Below, piece by piece: positions 44,652-53,803 of a stretch of 64,000 nt of DNA (its first letter is position 1; the number at the start of each line of letters is the position of its first letter). The stretch lies in the NCBI RefSeq assembly GCF_002844575.1, contig NZ_PIQO01000001.1:62001-126000 (forward strand), in the 5' to 3' direction. Both the position numbers and the translations under genes were made by a program. The notes under the pieces are model-generated. The model was given only the letters and a program-made list of their open reading frames with translations, made no database searches and was not told the origin of the DNA. Source of the stretch: Heyndrickxia camelliae. Its GTDB lineage: Bacteria > Bacillota > Bacilli > Bacillales > Bacillaceae_C.

Positions 44652-46784
44652 ATGGATATCATTTTACGTATTTATTTTAGGGATATAAAGAATATCGTAA
44701 CAAACTGGGTTGCACTGGTTATTATATTGGCTCTAGTTGGCTTACCATCTCTCTATGCGTGGTTCAATATCAAAGCATCTTGGGATCCGTATGGAAATAC
44801 AAAAGGTATTGCTGTAGCAGTGTCTAATCTTGATCAAGGAACTGTGTTAAGAGGGAAATCTGTTAATATTGGTAATCAAGTTGTTCAATCTTTAAAGCAA
44901 AATAAAAAATTAGGGTGGACATTTGTAAGCGAGGATGCTGCTCTAGATGGAGTTAAGCATGGGACATACTATGCTAGCATTACTATCCCAAAGGATTTTT
45001 CCGAGAAAATAATTTCTGTTTTAAACGCGAATCCTAAGAAGCCCGTAATCGTGTATACCGTTAATGAAAAAATAAATGCAGTTGCCCCGAAGATTACTTC
45101 TTCCGGAGCAAGCGGAGTTGTGGATCAAATTAGCAAAAATTTTGTAAAAACTGCTAGTGAATCGATTTTTACTATCTTTCATGAAATTGGTGTGGAGTTA
45201 GAGCGAGATTTGCCAACAATAGAAAGAGTGAAAGAACTTATCTTTAAAATCGAAGCAGATATTCCGCAAATCAATAGGTTTGTAAATATAGCATTGGATG
45301 ATGCGACAAAAGCTCAAATTATAGTAGGTAATGCCAAAAAAAATCTTCCAAAAGTACAAGAAATAGCAGGAAATGGTATAGAATTAACAAACCATTTATC
45401 ACAATTTTTATCTAAAAGTGATGATACTTTACATAAAATTGAACCTTCAATAAAAGAAAATATTATTTTTCTTAGTGAAATAGCTAACAACTCTCGAGGT
45501 ATCGCCGCTCGTCTACAAGACCATTCTGCATCAAAGGAAGAGATTGCAAAGGCTATAGATAATTTACAATCAGGTGTGAACATTGCGGATACATTAAATA
45601 AAATATTAACACAATTGGATGGTGTCAGCGGTCGTCAGGAAATGGGTCCAATTAGGCAGCGAGTTACGACCGTAATGAATCAATTTCAACAAGAAATAAA
45701 TCTTTTAAATAATTTGGGAATGGATGTAAATAAAGGGCAAACGATCTCAAATAATCCCATTCAAAAAATAAATCAATTATCGAGTGCTTCCACCAATATT
45801 TTAAATGGATTAGTCGCAAATTTTGATACAGTCATCGTTCCTAAAGTGAAGCATTCTATTAACATTGCTAAGGAAAGTGTAAGGGATGCATCTGAAGTAT
45901 TGGGGCAAGTGAATAAGGATCTCCCAACGATAAAAAAACTTTTAAATGACGCCTCTCAAGGGGCAACAATAGGAATAAATGAAGTTAGTACCATAAAGAA
46001 GGAACTTCCAGTAGCAGAAGTACAAATTAAGAAGATAGCGAAGCGAATAAGAGACTTTGAAAAAAAGGAAAATATACACGATATCATTAGCTTATTAAAG
46101 CATGATGTTCAAAAAGAAAGTAATTTTTTTAAGGAACCCGTGTTATTGAAAGAAAGACAACTATACCATATCCCTAATTATGGTTCGGCAATGTCGCCTT
46201 TTTTTACGACATTATCCTTATGGGTTGGGGCTATGCTTCTCATTTCATTACTAACAGTAGAGGTGGGGGGGAGTGAGCTAAAAAGTTATCAAATTTTTTT
46301 CGGACGTTATTTGACCTTTTTAACCTTGGGATTATTGCAATCATTATTGGTAACGATTGGAGACATTTATCTTCTGCATGCTTTTGTGTTGGAAAAGCTT
46401 TGGTTTATTCTGTTTGGATTATGGAATAGTGTTGTTTTTATTACGATTGTGTACACCTTTGTTTCTGTTTTTGGAAATATAGGCAAATCAATAGGAATAG
46501 TATTATTGGTCTTGCAAATTTCCGGTTCTGGAGGGACATTCCCCATACAAGTTACTCCTGCCTTTTTTCAATTACTGAACCCTTTTTTGCCCTTTACTTA
46601 TTCCATTAGCCTTATGAGGGAAGCGGTGGGCGGAATTTTATGGGATATTGCCCAGAGGGATGTGATGATATTATGTATATTTTTATTCCTGTCATTTCTC
46701 ATTGGGATATTTCTAAAAAGACCTATCAATCATCTTACTCGAAAATTTGTCCAGAAAGCGGAGGAAAGTAAATTGATTCATTAA
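44652..46784 (+). CDS. YhgE/Pip domain membrane protein
   Basis: The 710-residue product has an N-terminal membrane helix followed by the YhgE/Pip N-domain (LVGLPSLYAWFNIKASWDPY, a strong signature), a long, mostly helical extracytoplasmic part with coiled-coil character (residues 180-480) and six C-terminal helices of the ABC-2 type (FFGRYLTFLTLGLLQSLLVT, ISGSGGTFPIQVTPAFFQLLNPFLPFTY). Relatives are the lactococcal phage infection protein Pip, a phage receptor, and B. subtilis YhgE; EsaA of type VII secretion is related. Its cellular role is unknown. GGAGTT precedes the ATG weakly. Confidence 0.9.
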   Translation: MDIILRIYFRDIKNIVTNWVALVIILALVGLPSLYAWFNIKASWDPYGNTKGIAVAVSNLDQGTVLRGKSVNIGNQVVQSLKQNKKLGWTFVSEDAALDGVKHGTYYASITIPKDFSEKIISVLNANPKKPVIVYTVNEKINAVAPKITSSGASGVVDQISKNFVKTASESIFTIFHEIGVELERDLPTIERVKELIFKIEADIPQINRFVNIALDDATKAQIIVGNAKKNLPKVQEIAGNGIELTNHLSQFLSKSDDTLHKIEPSIKENIIFLSEIANNSRGIAARLQDHSASKEEIAKAIDNLQSGVNIADTLNKILTQLDGVSGRQEMGPIRQRVTTVMNQFQQEINLLNNLGMDVNKGQTISNNPIQKINQLSSASTNILNGLVANFDTVIVPKVKHSINIAKESVRDASEVLGQVNKDLPTIKKLLNDASQGATIGINEVSTIKKELPVAEVQIKKIAKRIRDFEKKENIHDIISLLKHDVQKESNFFKEPVLLKERQLYHIPNYGSAMSPFFTTLSLWVGAMLLISLLTVEVGGSELKSYQIFFGRYLTFLTLGLLQSLLVTIGDIYLLHAFVLEKLWFILFGLWNSVVFITIVYTFVSVFGNIGKSIGIVLLVLQISGSGGTFPIQVTPAFFQLLNPFLPFTYSISLMREAVGGILWDIAQRDVMILCIFLFLSFLIGIFLKRPINHLTRKFVQKAEESKLIH

Positions 46785-47014
46785 AGAAAACTATTGTGAA
46801 ATAATATAATTTGAAATATAGTAATAAAATACCATGTTAATAATTTGAAATATGCATAATGAAAAGGGTTTGAAGAGTGCGTTTTTGACTTATTAAGTAA
46901 TTGGGAAGATTTTAAATTTTGATATTTCTAGCAAATTTATTGACGTTTTAATTGTAAATAAATTATCCTTGTATTTATATTAAAATAATTTTAATTATTG
47001 AGGGGAGCGAAAAT

Positions 47015-48400
47015 ATGGAGGCCACATTGAAAAATCAACATGATGCCAAAAAGTCGCGTAAAAAACACCCACCAGGTTTATATTTGTTATTTTTAACTGA
47101 AATGTGGGAACGTTTTAGCTATTATGGAATGCGGGCTATTCTAGTCCTTTATTTAACGAAATCGCTAGTTAACGGCGGTTTAGGAATGAATGAAAGTTTT
47201 GCTTTATCATTATACGGTTTCTTTACTGGAGCTGTTTATTTAACACCTTTAATTGGTGGATGGTTGTCCGACCGTTTCTTAGGTCAACGTTTAGCGATTA
47301 CGCTCGGCGGTATTACAATGGCAATCGGAAACCTTGTCTTATTTGGTATTCATAGTGAAGTTGGTGTTTATTTAGGTCTAATTATTCTGATTATTGGGAA
47401 TGGATTTTTTAAACCGAATATCTCTACAATAGTCGGCGAATTATATGAAAAAGATGATCCTCGCCGTGATCCGGCATTTACGATTTTCTATATGGGAATT
47501 AACGTTGGTGCGTTCTTCTCCCCGCTTATCATTGGTTTGATTACAGACAAGCTATTTGCTGTTCATAATAATGGAGTCATCGCCTACGGATATCGATATG
47601 GTTTCTTGGCCTCTGCAATCGGAATGGTAATCGGACAGGTATTATTCAATCTTCTGGGAAATCGTTATCTAGGAGACATTGGTAAAAAGCCTGTTGGAAA
47701 ACCGATGAAGGTTTCTGGTGGAGAAAAGATTAAAGCTCCATTAACCAAAAAAGAAAAACAAAGAACAGCGGTTGTTATAATACTAACAGTATTTGTTATT
47801 TTCTTCTGGGCTGGTTTTGAACAAGCTGGTGGAGCGTTAACCGTGTATACAGATAAATTCGTCAATCGTAATGTATTTGGTTTCACACTTCCAACATCTT
47901 GGTTCCAATCAGTAAACCCTTTATTTATTGTAGTATTGGCACCGGTTGTTTCGGCACTTTGGGTGAAATTAGCTCGTTCCAAACGTGGAGATATGCCAGT
48001 TCCGACTAAAATGGGACTTGGAATGATTCTTCTAGGTGTCGGCTACCTTGTTCTATTATTAGCCATTATGCGTACTGGAAGCAATGAACACGATATTACT
48101 ACAAAAGCAAACTTATTATTCATTGTTGTCACTTATCTATTCCATACAGTTGGGGAACTATTCCTTTCACCAGTAGGATTGTCCACTGTAAGTAAGATTT
48201 CTCCTATAAAATATGCATCGTTATTAATGGGTGTATGGTTAGCAAGCTCAGGTATTGCGAATATCTTAGCTGGTCAATTAGGAAGCTTTACAGAATCCTT
48301 AGGCTATTTTGAGGTGTTTGGTCTAATTGGATGTGTTACAATCGTATTTGGTCTCATTTTATTAGGATTTTCCAGAAAACTTATGAAAATGATGGATTAA
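47015..48400 (+). CDS. Proton-dependent di-/tripeptide transporter (POT family)
   Basis: The 461-residue product carries the POT signature near the start (FLTEMWERFSYYGMRAILVLYL, containing ExxERFxYY) and the second PTR2 motif (FYMGINVGAFFSPLIIG). About 14 helices are predicted with a hydrophilic loop near residue 235. It imports di- and tripeptides with protons, like DtpT. GAGGGGAG lies 6 bases before the ATG and a strong terminator follows, so it is a single-gene unit. Confidence 0.93.
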   Translation: MEATLKNQHDAKKSRKKHPPGLYLLFLTEMWERFSYYGMRAILVLYLTKSLVNGGLGMNESFALSLYGFFTGAVYLTPLIGGWLSDRFLGQRLAITLGGITMAIGNLVLFGIHSEVGVYLGLIILIIGNGFFKPNISTIVGELYEKDDPRRDPAFTIFYMGINVGAFFSPLIIGLITDKLFAVHNNGVIAYGYRYGFLASAIGMVIGQVLFNLLGNRYLGDIGKKPVGKPMKVSGGEKIKAPLTKKEKQRTAVVIILTVFVIFFWAGFEQAGGALTVYTDKFVNRNVFGFTLPTSWFQSVNPLFIVVLAPVVSALWVKLARSKRGDMPVPTKMGLGMILLGVGYLVLLLAIMRTGSNEHDITTKANLLFIVVTYLFHTVGELFLSPVGLSTVSKISPIKYASLLMGVWLASSGIANILAGQLGSFTESLGYFEVFGLIGCVTIVFGLILLGFSRKLMKMMD

Positions 48401-48427
48401 GCCGGAGATTATTCTCCGGTTTTTTAT
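48401..48427 (+). terminator. Terminator of the peptide transporter gene
   Basis: Stem CCGGAGA / TCTCCGG with a 4-nt loop and T6, starting right after the stop codon. Confidence 0.85.
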
Positions 48428-48471
48428 TTTGTATTTTCATAAAAAATGGAGGTTGAATTTTCAGAATCAAA

Positions 48472-48500
48472 TTGACAATTATCTGTTTAGGTCGTATTCT
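48472..48500 (+). promoter_or_regulatory. Sigma-A promoter of the paa operon
   Basis: TTGACA (48472-48477), 17-bp spacer, TATTCT (48495-48500), 75 bases before paaK. Confidence 0.7.
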
Positions 48501-48507
48501 ATAAGTA

Positions 48508-48550
48508 AATATGACGACAAAATGTATAAACGGAAAAAATACGTCATATT
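48508..48550. promoter_or_regulatory. Candidate operator of the paa operon
   Basis: Perfect 9-bp inverted repeat AATATGACG (48508-48516) / CGTCATATT (48542-48550) with a 25-bp centre, just downstream of the -10 box. A third half-site-like GTCGTATT overlaps the -10. Its place across the transcription start fits a repressor, most likely the PaaX-like protein at 57018. Confidence 0.6.
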
Positions 48551-48574
48551 AATGTATCGGTAAGGAGGAAATAT

Positions 48575-49900
48575 ATGATTTTGCATGATATGGAAACTGC
48601 CGAAAGAGTCTCCATCGAAGAGCAGCAGCTACATGATTTGCAAAAAACAGTTGAAAGAGTATATGAACGTGTTCCATTTTACCGCAATAAATTTCAAGAA
48701 AGAAATTTAACACCTACCAGCATTCAAAATCTAGATGATATTAAGAAATTACCTTTTACAACCAAAAGAGATCTTAGAGACCACTATCCATTTGGACTGT
48801 TCGCTTCTGAACAAAAAGATCTCGTCCGACTACATGCCTCATCAGGAACAAGTGGCAAACCAACAGTAGTCGGATATACAAAGAAGGACATTAAAGACTG
48901 GGCATCAATTGTTGCAAGAGCAATCTCCATTGTAGGGGGAGGACCAGAGGATATTCTTCAAAATGCTTATGGATATGGTTTATTCACTGGTGGTCTTGGT
49001 CTACATTTTGGAGGGGAAGCTTTAGGCGTAACCGTTATTCCCATATCAGGCGGCAATACGGAAAGACAAATATCTATTATCGAAGATTTTAGACCTACGA
49101 TTCTGTGCTCTACACCCTCATATGCATTGAATATAGGCGAAAAGATGCTGGAAATGGGAAAGAATCCTCGGAAAACATCCTTAAAATACGGTATTTTCGG
49201 AGCAGAACCTTGGTCCGAGGAAATGAGACATAGAATAGAGGAACTTTTTAATATAAAAGCATGTGATATATACGGCTTAAGTGAAGTGGTTGGACCTGGG
49301 GTTGCAATGGAATGCAGTGTTGGTCAGGACGGTTTACATATAGCAGAAGATCATTTTCTAGTGGAGGTTATTGACCCTGTTACATTAGAACCTGTTCCTG
49401 AAGGGACGGTTGGAGAGCTTGTTTTTACAAGCCTTAAAAAGGAAGCGCTTCCAATCATTCGTTACCGAACAGGAGACATAGCATCTATCAATAAAGCTAA
49501 ATGTGTTTGTGGAAGAACAACAACCCGAATGTCTAGAGTAAAGGGTCGGATTGACGATATGATTATCGTTCGTGGCGTCAATGTTTTTCCATCAGAAATT
49601 GAACATCATCTCATAACTATAAAAGAATTAGCACCTCATTACCAATTACATCTGCATAGAACATCCTCCTTAGATGAAGTAGAACTGCATGTTGAGATAA
49701 CAGAAGGACTTTATCAAAAATCATCACAGAATCTCGAACACCCAATATTGCAAACATTAAAAGTAGAAATTCAAGAGAAAATGAAAACTTTTTGCTATGT
49801 GTCAATGAATGTTGTATTACTCCCTCCAAAAAGCATTATGCGTTCAGAGGGAAAGGCAGTAAGAATTATTGATCATCGCAAGGCGACGGTGAAAAAATAA
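48575..49900 (+). CDS. paaK: Phenylacetate-CoA ligase
   Basis: The 441-residue product is an adenylate-forming enzyme that turns phenylacetate, ATP and CoA into phenylacetyl-CoA in the cytoplasm. It shows the ATP loop LHASSGTSGKPTVVGYT (about residues 86-102), the A5 motif CDIYGLSEVVGPGVAMEC, RYRTGDIASI and the C-terminal hinge SRVKGRIDDMIIVRGVNVFPSEIE. Length fits PaaK. TAAGGAGG lies 7 bases before the ATG. It is the first gene of the paa operon, behind a clear promoter and inverted repeat. Confidence 0.96.
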   Translation: MILHDMETAERVSIEEQQLHDLQKTVERVYERVPFYRNKFQERNLTPTSIQNLDDIKKLPFTTKRDLRDHYPFGLFASEQKDLVRLHASSGTSGKPTVVGYTKKDIKDWASIVARAISIVGGGPEDILQNAYGYGLFTGGLGLHFGGEALGVTVIPISGGNTERQISIIEDFRPTILCSTPSYALNIGEKMLEMGKNPRKTSLKYGIFGAEPWSEEMRHRIEELFNIKACDIYGLSEVVGPGVAMECSVGQDGLHIAEDHFLVEVIDPVTLEPVPEGTVGELVFTSLKKEALPIIRYRTGDIASINKAKCVCGRTTTRMSRVKGRIDDMIIVRGVNVFPSEIEHHLITIKELAPHYQLHLHRTSSLDEVELHVEITEGLYQKSSQNLEHPILQTLKVEIQEKMKTFCYVSMNVVLLPPKSIMRSEGKAVRIIDHRKATVKK

Positions 49901-49922
49901 CAAAATAGAAAGGGGACTGATC

Positions 49923-50888
49923 ATGAATACAGTCGATTTTTCCAAATTGTCAAAGGAAGAAAAGCTGCAGCAATTTATGGAACGAATTGAAAATGGTGAA
50001 AAGATTGAAGCAGATGATTGGATGCCGGATGAATATCGAAATGTATTAATTAAGCTTATTTCGATGCATGGTATCAGTGAAATTATGGGAGCGTTGCCTG
50101 AAAAGGAATGGGTTCCAAAAGCACCGTCCTTGCGTAAGAAACTAGGTATTATGGCAAAGGTTCAAGATGAAATGGGGCACGGACAGCTTCTTCTGCGCGT
50201 AGTAGAAGACCTTCTTGAGCCATTAGGAAAAAACAGAGACGATATCATGGAAGATCTCTTAAATGGAGATTTAAAATTTCATAATGTATTTCACATGGAG
50301 GCTCCAACCTGGGCAGATGCCGGGATTATTGCATGGCTCGTGGATGGCGCAGCCATAATGACTCAAACTAATATGCTTCAGGCATCATATGGACCATATT
50401 CACGTGCATTGCACCGGATTTGTGCAGAAGAAGTATTTCATGCACAACACGGTGAATCAATCATTATGGCACTTGCAGAAGGCTCAGAGCAGCAAAGAGA
50501 AATGCTCCAAGAAGCGATTTATCGGTGGTGGCCATCCTTGCTCATGTTTTTTGGACCAGAAAGTGCAGAGACGACCGGTTCTTCCAAGCAGGATATCACC
50601 ATCAAATATAAAATACGTACGAAAACAAATGAACAACTCCGCCAAGATTTCTTTACAAAATATGTGCCAAGAGTATTAGCGCTAGGCTTTAAGCTTCCAG
50701 ACGATACTATGCATTTTGATGAGGAAAAAGGAAAATGGGTATATCAGCAGCCGGACTGGTCAGAGTTTAAAAAAATAATAGCAGGTAAAGGGCCAAAATC
50801 ACAATCAAGATTACAGTTAAGAAGAATGGCATTTGAAAACAGCCGGTGGGTTCGCGAAGCGCTAGGAGCAAAGAGAGAGGCAATATAG
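49923..50888 (+). CDS. paaA: Phenylacetyl-CoA 1,2-epoxidase, catalytic subunit A
   Basis: The 321-residue product is the catalytic alpha subunit of the bacterial multicomponent monooxygenase PaaABC(E). Di-iron ligands fit the helices KVQDEMGHGQLLLRVVEDL (Glu and His of ExxH) and RICAEEVFHAQHGESII (ExxH), with MEAPTWADAGIIAWLVDGAA between. It inserts oxygen into the ring of phenylacetyl-CoA. AAAGGGG precedes the ATG 22 bases after paaK. The C-terminus is close to that of the E. coli protein. Confidence 0.96.
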   Translation: MNTVDFSKLSKEEKLQQFMERIENGEKIEADDWMPDEYRNVLIKLISMHGISEIMGALPEKEWVPKAPSLRKKLGIMAKVQDEMGHGQLLLRVVEDLLEPLGKNRDDIMEDLLNGDLKFHNVFHMEAPTWADAGIIAWLVDGAAIMTQTNMLQASYGPYSRALHRICAEEVFHAQHGESIIMALAEGSEQQREMLQEAIYRWWPSLLMFFGPESAETTGSSKQDITIKYKIRTKTNEQLRQDFFTKYVPRVLALGFKLPDDTMHFDEEKGKWVYQQPDWSEFKKIIAGKGPKSQSRLQLRRMAFENSRWVREALGAKREAI

Positions 50889-50981
50889 CAATAAATTATC
50901 TCCTCTAGCTCTATAAAAAAAGTGGAAGCATAGTACACAGAAATGTACACGAAGAGTAAGTATGTAGAAAGGATGAGCTGT

Positions 50982-51362
50982 TTGCAGAACGAAGAGTTTT
51001 ACCATGTGTTTGAAGTATTTAGTAAACGAAATCACAAATCAGATTTTCAGCACCAATTTAGTCTGCTTGCTCCGAACCATGAAATGGCATTAGTGATGGC
51101 GCAAGAGAACTTTATGAGGCGGGAGCCGGTAGTCGATATTTGGGTAGTGAAACGCTCCGATATTACGAAGTTAAAACCAGAAGATAAGAAAGCATTGGAA
51201 CGTCTGGATAACAAAGAATACCGACTAACAAAAGGCTATGGATATTTGAAAAAAAAATGGCGGAAATATGAGCAACAAGTATTAGATGAGAAGGAAATTA
51301 TGTCGTGGGGAGGGGATCAACGTGGACCAAATCGCAACGCCGCAGGAAGCGATTCAAAATAA
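50982..51362 (+). CDS. paaB: Phenylacetyl-CoA 1,2-epoxidase subunit B
   Basis: AAAGGA suits the TTG at 50982, giving 126 residues; an ATG at 50973 overlaps that site. The product shows the PaaB core (FYHVFEVFSKR, HQFSLLAPNHEMALVMAQENFMRREPV, DIWVVKR). PaaB bridges PaaAC heterodimers in the complex. The tail (YGYLKKKWRKYEQQVLDEKE) is longer than in E. coli but usual for Bacillaceae. The gene overlaps paaC by 41 bases, so the proteins should be made together. Confidence 0.92.
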   Translation: MQNEEFYHVFEVFSKRNHKSDFQHQFSLLAPNHEMALVMAQENFMRREPVVDIWVVKRSDITKLKPEDKKALERLDNKEYRLTKGYGYLKKKWRKYEQQVLDEKEIMSWGGDQRGPNRNAAGSDSK

Positions 51363-52146
51363 GCAATATAAAATGGCTCTAATCGAGCTTTTATACCAAC
51401 TGGCAGACGATGATTTTATTCTGGCTTTTCGTGGTTCCGAATGGCTTGGCTTAGCACCTCATATTGAAGAGGATATCGCTTATGCATCGATTAACCAAGC
51501 TACCATGGGGCATGCTGTTATGTACTATGAACTTCTAGAGTCTCTTGGAGAAGGTAGCGCAGACGAACTTGCGCACGAACGAAAAGCATCTGAACGTAAA
51601 AATGCAATACTGCTAGAGTTAATGAATGGAACTGGTTCTTACTTGGAAAATCCCAGCTATGATTGGGCATTTACAGTAGTCCGACATTATTTCTATGACA
51701 TTTATAAAAAGTTAAAATTGGAATCTCTGAAACAATCCTCCTATCTTCCGTTAGCGCAAGCTGCCACCAAAATTAAAATGGAACAATACTACCATGTCAT
51801 GCATTGGAAAGTTTGGTTTAATCAACTTGTGTTAAGCGGCGGAGAGGCCAAGACACGTATGCAAGCTGCTATTCAAAAGGTATGGGATGAATTTGCAGAC
51901 GTTCTATCATATGGAACATATGCAGCAGACTTTTCGAAATATCAATTAATAGAAGAAGAAAATCTTTTTAAACAAAAATGGGAAGTGGAAATGCAACAGG
52001 TCTTTCAAAAAGCAGGCATCGACTATCCGGGACCTCCAAGCGCAAGGAAAGGCAATGGAAGAACTGGTATGCACACGGAGGACCTAAACCAAGCTTTATC
52101 TATCTTAAGTGAAGTCTATAGTCTCGATCCACAAGCAACATGGTAG
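51322..52146 (+). CDS. paaC: Phenylacetyl-CoA 1,2-epoxidase structural subunit C
   Basis: GGGGAGGGG lies 6 bases before the GTG at 51322, within paaB. The 274-residue product is the non-catalytic ferritin-like partner of PaaA: ALIELLYQLADDDFILAFRGSEWLGLAPHIEED, then INQATMGHAVMYYELLESLG and VVRHYFYDIYKKLKLESL. Family PaaC subunits scaffold PaaA and shape the substrate site. It overlaps the reading frame of paaB at the front and that of the following paaD region at its end (the ATG at 52140 lies inside its last codons). Confidence 0.94.
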   Translation: MDQIATPQEAIQNKQYKMALIELLYQLADDDFILAFRGSEWLGLAPHIEEDIAYASINQATMGHAVMYYELLESLGEGSADELAHERKASERKNAILLELMNGTGSYLENPSYDWAFTVVRHYFYDIYKKLKLESLKQSSYLPLAQAATKIKMEQYYHVMHWKVWFNQLVLSGGEAKTRMQAAIQKVWDEFADVLSYGTYAADFSKYQLIEEENLFKQKWEVEMQQVFQKAGIDYPGPPSARKGNGRTGMHTEDLNQALSILSEVYSLDPQATW

Positions 52147-52163
52147 GAAAGGTGAGGGAAAAC

Positions 52164-52664
52164 GTGGAGTCGATGGAATTTTTACAAAGTAAAGTACTTC
52201 AAATATTGGAGAACGTAAAGGATCCCGAAATTCCATCTGTAAGTGTGGTGGATTTGGGGATGGTGGAAGATATTCAGATTGATCAATACGGCAGGGTAAA
52301 ACTTAAAGTGCTTCCAACGTTTGTCGGATGTCCTGCATTAGAAATTATTAAGAAAAATATAATAGAAGCGATTCAAATGGTGGATGGTGTCAATGGAGTG
52401 GAAGTGGAATTTGTTCATGATCCGCCATGGACATCTGACCGCATTTCAGAAAAAGGAAAAGTAAATTTGAAACAATTTGGAATTGCACCGCCACCAGTTT
52501 TTATAAAAGAAAAGGAACTATGGGATGTCGAATGTCCATACTGTGGATCCCATTATACAACAATGGAGAACTTATTTGGTCCTACAGCTTGCAGAAGTAT
52601 TTTATACTGCAAAAGCTGCAAAAATCCATTTGAGGCGATGAAGCCAATATCAACCTTAATGTAA
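52164..52664 (+). CDS. paaD: PaaD, Fe-S assembly-type protein for the epoxidase
   Basis: GAGGG suits the GTG at 52164; an ATG at 52140 is also possible. The 166-residue product has an N-terminal MIP18/DUF59 domain (ILENVKDPEIPSVSVVDLGMV, FVGCPALEIIKKNI, VEFVHDPPWTSDRISEKGK) and a C-terminal zinc-ribbon-like part with four Cys (ECPYCGSHY...YCKSCKNPF). PaaD is needed for the epoxidase, probably for metal-centre maturation of the complex. Position after paaC is standard. Confidence 0.93.
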   Translation: MESMEFLQSKVLQILENVKDPEIPSVSVVDLGMVEDIQIDQYGRVKLKVLPTFVGCPALEIIKKNIIEAIQMVDGVNGVEVEFVHDPPWTSDRISEKGKVNLKQFGIAPPPVFIKEKELWDVECPYCGSHYTTMENLFGPTACRSILYCKSCKNPFEAMKPISTLM

Positions 52665-52721
52665 ATAAGAATTTCTCCTGGAGCCAGATAATGACTGAAG
52701 CTTTTAAAAAAGAAAGGATGT

Positions 52722-53021
52722 ATGCTCATGTATAAAATGATTGCTTTATTTAAAAAACCAGAGGACACCGAAAAATTTGATCAATACTATTTTGAAACTC
52801 ATATCCCGTTAACAGAAAAAATTCCGGGACTCAGGAAAGTAGAAATTACAAAAATGTCAGGGTCAAGTCCTTATTACTTAATGTGCGAAATGTATTACGA
52901 CAGTAAGGAAGCTTTTAAAGCAGCCTCGAAAACAGAAGAATCAAAGGCATCTGGAAAGGATGTAATGGGCTTTGCAGGTGATCTTGTAACTTTCATGTTC
53001 GGTGAAGAAGTCAATGGCTAA
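52722..53021 (+). CDS. EthD-family dimeric alpha/beta-barrel protein
   Basis: The 99-residue product (97 if started at the ATG at 52728) has the EthD pattern YKMIALFKKPEDTEKFDQYY, HIPLTEKIPGLRKVEIT and a late helix plus strand (KDVMGFAGDLVTFMFGEE). Members form dimeric ferredoxin-like barrels and appear in many aromatic or ether degradation operons, with an unproven role in binding reactive intermediates. It lies within the paa operon and overlaps the next gene by 8 bases, so a pathway role is likely. Confidence 0.85.
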   Translation: MLMYKMIALFKKPEDTEKFDQYYFETHIPLTEKIPGLRKVEITKMSGSSPYYLMCEMYYDSKEAFKAASKTEESKASGKDVMGFAGDLVTFMFGEEVNG

Positions 53022-53790
53022 TTATGAGTACATACGAGTTGAGGCTAAAGATCAGCTTGGATTAGTCATGCTTAATCGCCCAAATGTACTGAACGCCTTG
53101 AATCGCCAAATGGTGTCAGAGATTATTAGAGCATTAGAAAGCTTTGAACAAAATGAACAAATTCGTGTCATGGTTATTTACGGAAATGGAAGAGCCTTTG
53201 CGGCCGGGGCAGATATTGATGAAATGGCAGCGGATAATCCAGTGAGCCTTGAACTTTTAAATCAGTTTGCCGAATGGGATCGCTTTACCCTACTGAAAAA
53301 GCCGGTTATTTGTGCAGTCCATGGATTTGCGTTAGGAGGAGGGTTTGAATTAGCACTAGCATGTGACTTATTATTTGCTGCTGAGGATGCTAAATTTGGG
53401 TTTCCAGAGGTCAATTTAGGGGTTATGCCTGGTGCAGGTGGAACACAAAGGCTCACAAAACTTATTGGAAAAACGAGAGCCTTAGAGTGGCTTTGGTCAG
53501 GTGAAATGAGGGACGCGGAGGACGCATGCAGAGAGGGAATTGTAAATAAATTGTTCCCTAAAGAGGTATTGTTGGATGAAACGATGAAATATGCCCAAAT
53601 GCTTGCCAATAAACCACCTCTTTCTGTGCGTCTAATTAAGGAATCGGTATCGAAAGCCTTAGATTATTCCTTATATGAAGGGATGCAATTTGAAAGAAAA
53701 AATTTCTACCTATTATTTGCATCCGAAGACCAAAAAGAAGGCATGAATGCATTTATGGAAAAAAGAAAGGCCAATTTTAAGGGTCAATAA
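53014..53790 (+). CDS. paaF: Enoyl-CoA hydratase (PaaF-type)
   Basis: The ATG at 53014 begins in the last codons of the EthD-like gene. The 258-residue crotonase has the oxyanion-hole segment GNGRAFAAGADIDEMA, FALGGGFELALACDLLFAAE and the active-site Glu in GFPEVNLGVMPGAGGTQRL (about residue 130) that marks a true hydratase. In the pathway it hydrates 2,3-dehydroadipyl-CoA. A second, distinct crotonase follows. The paaF/paaG split is made by the residues in the active-site loop. Confidence 0.88.
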   Translation: MANYEYIRVEAKDQLGLVMLNRPNVLNALNRQMVSEIIRALESFEQNEQIRVMVIYGNGRAFAAGADIDEMAADNPVSLELLNQFAEWDRFTLLKKPVICAVHGFALGGGFELALACDLLFAAEDAKFGFPEVNLGVMPGAGGTQRLTKLIGKTRALEWLWSGEMRDAEDACREGIVNKLFPKEVLLDETMKYAQMLANKPPLSVRLIKESVSKALDYSLYEGMQFERKNFYLLFASEDQKEGMNAFMEKRKANFKGQ

Positions 53791-53803
53791 AGGTGGGGTT
53801 TGG

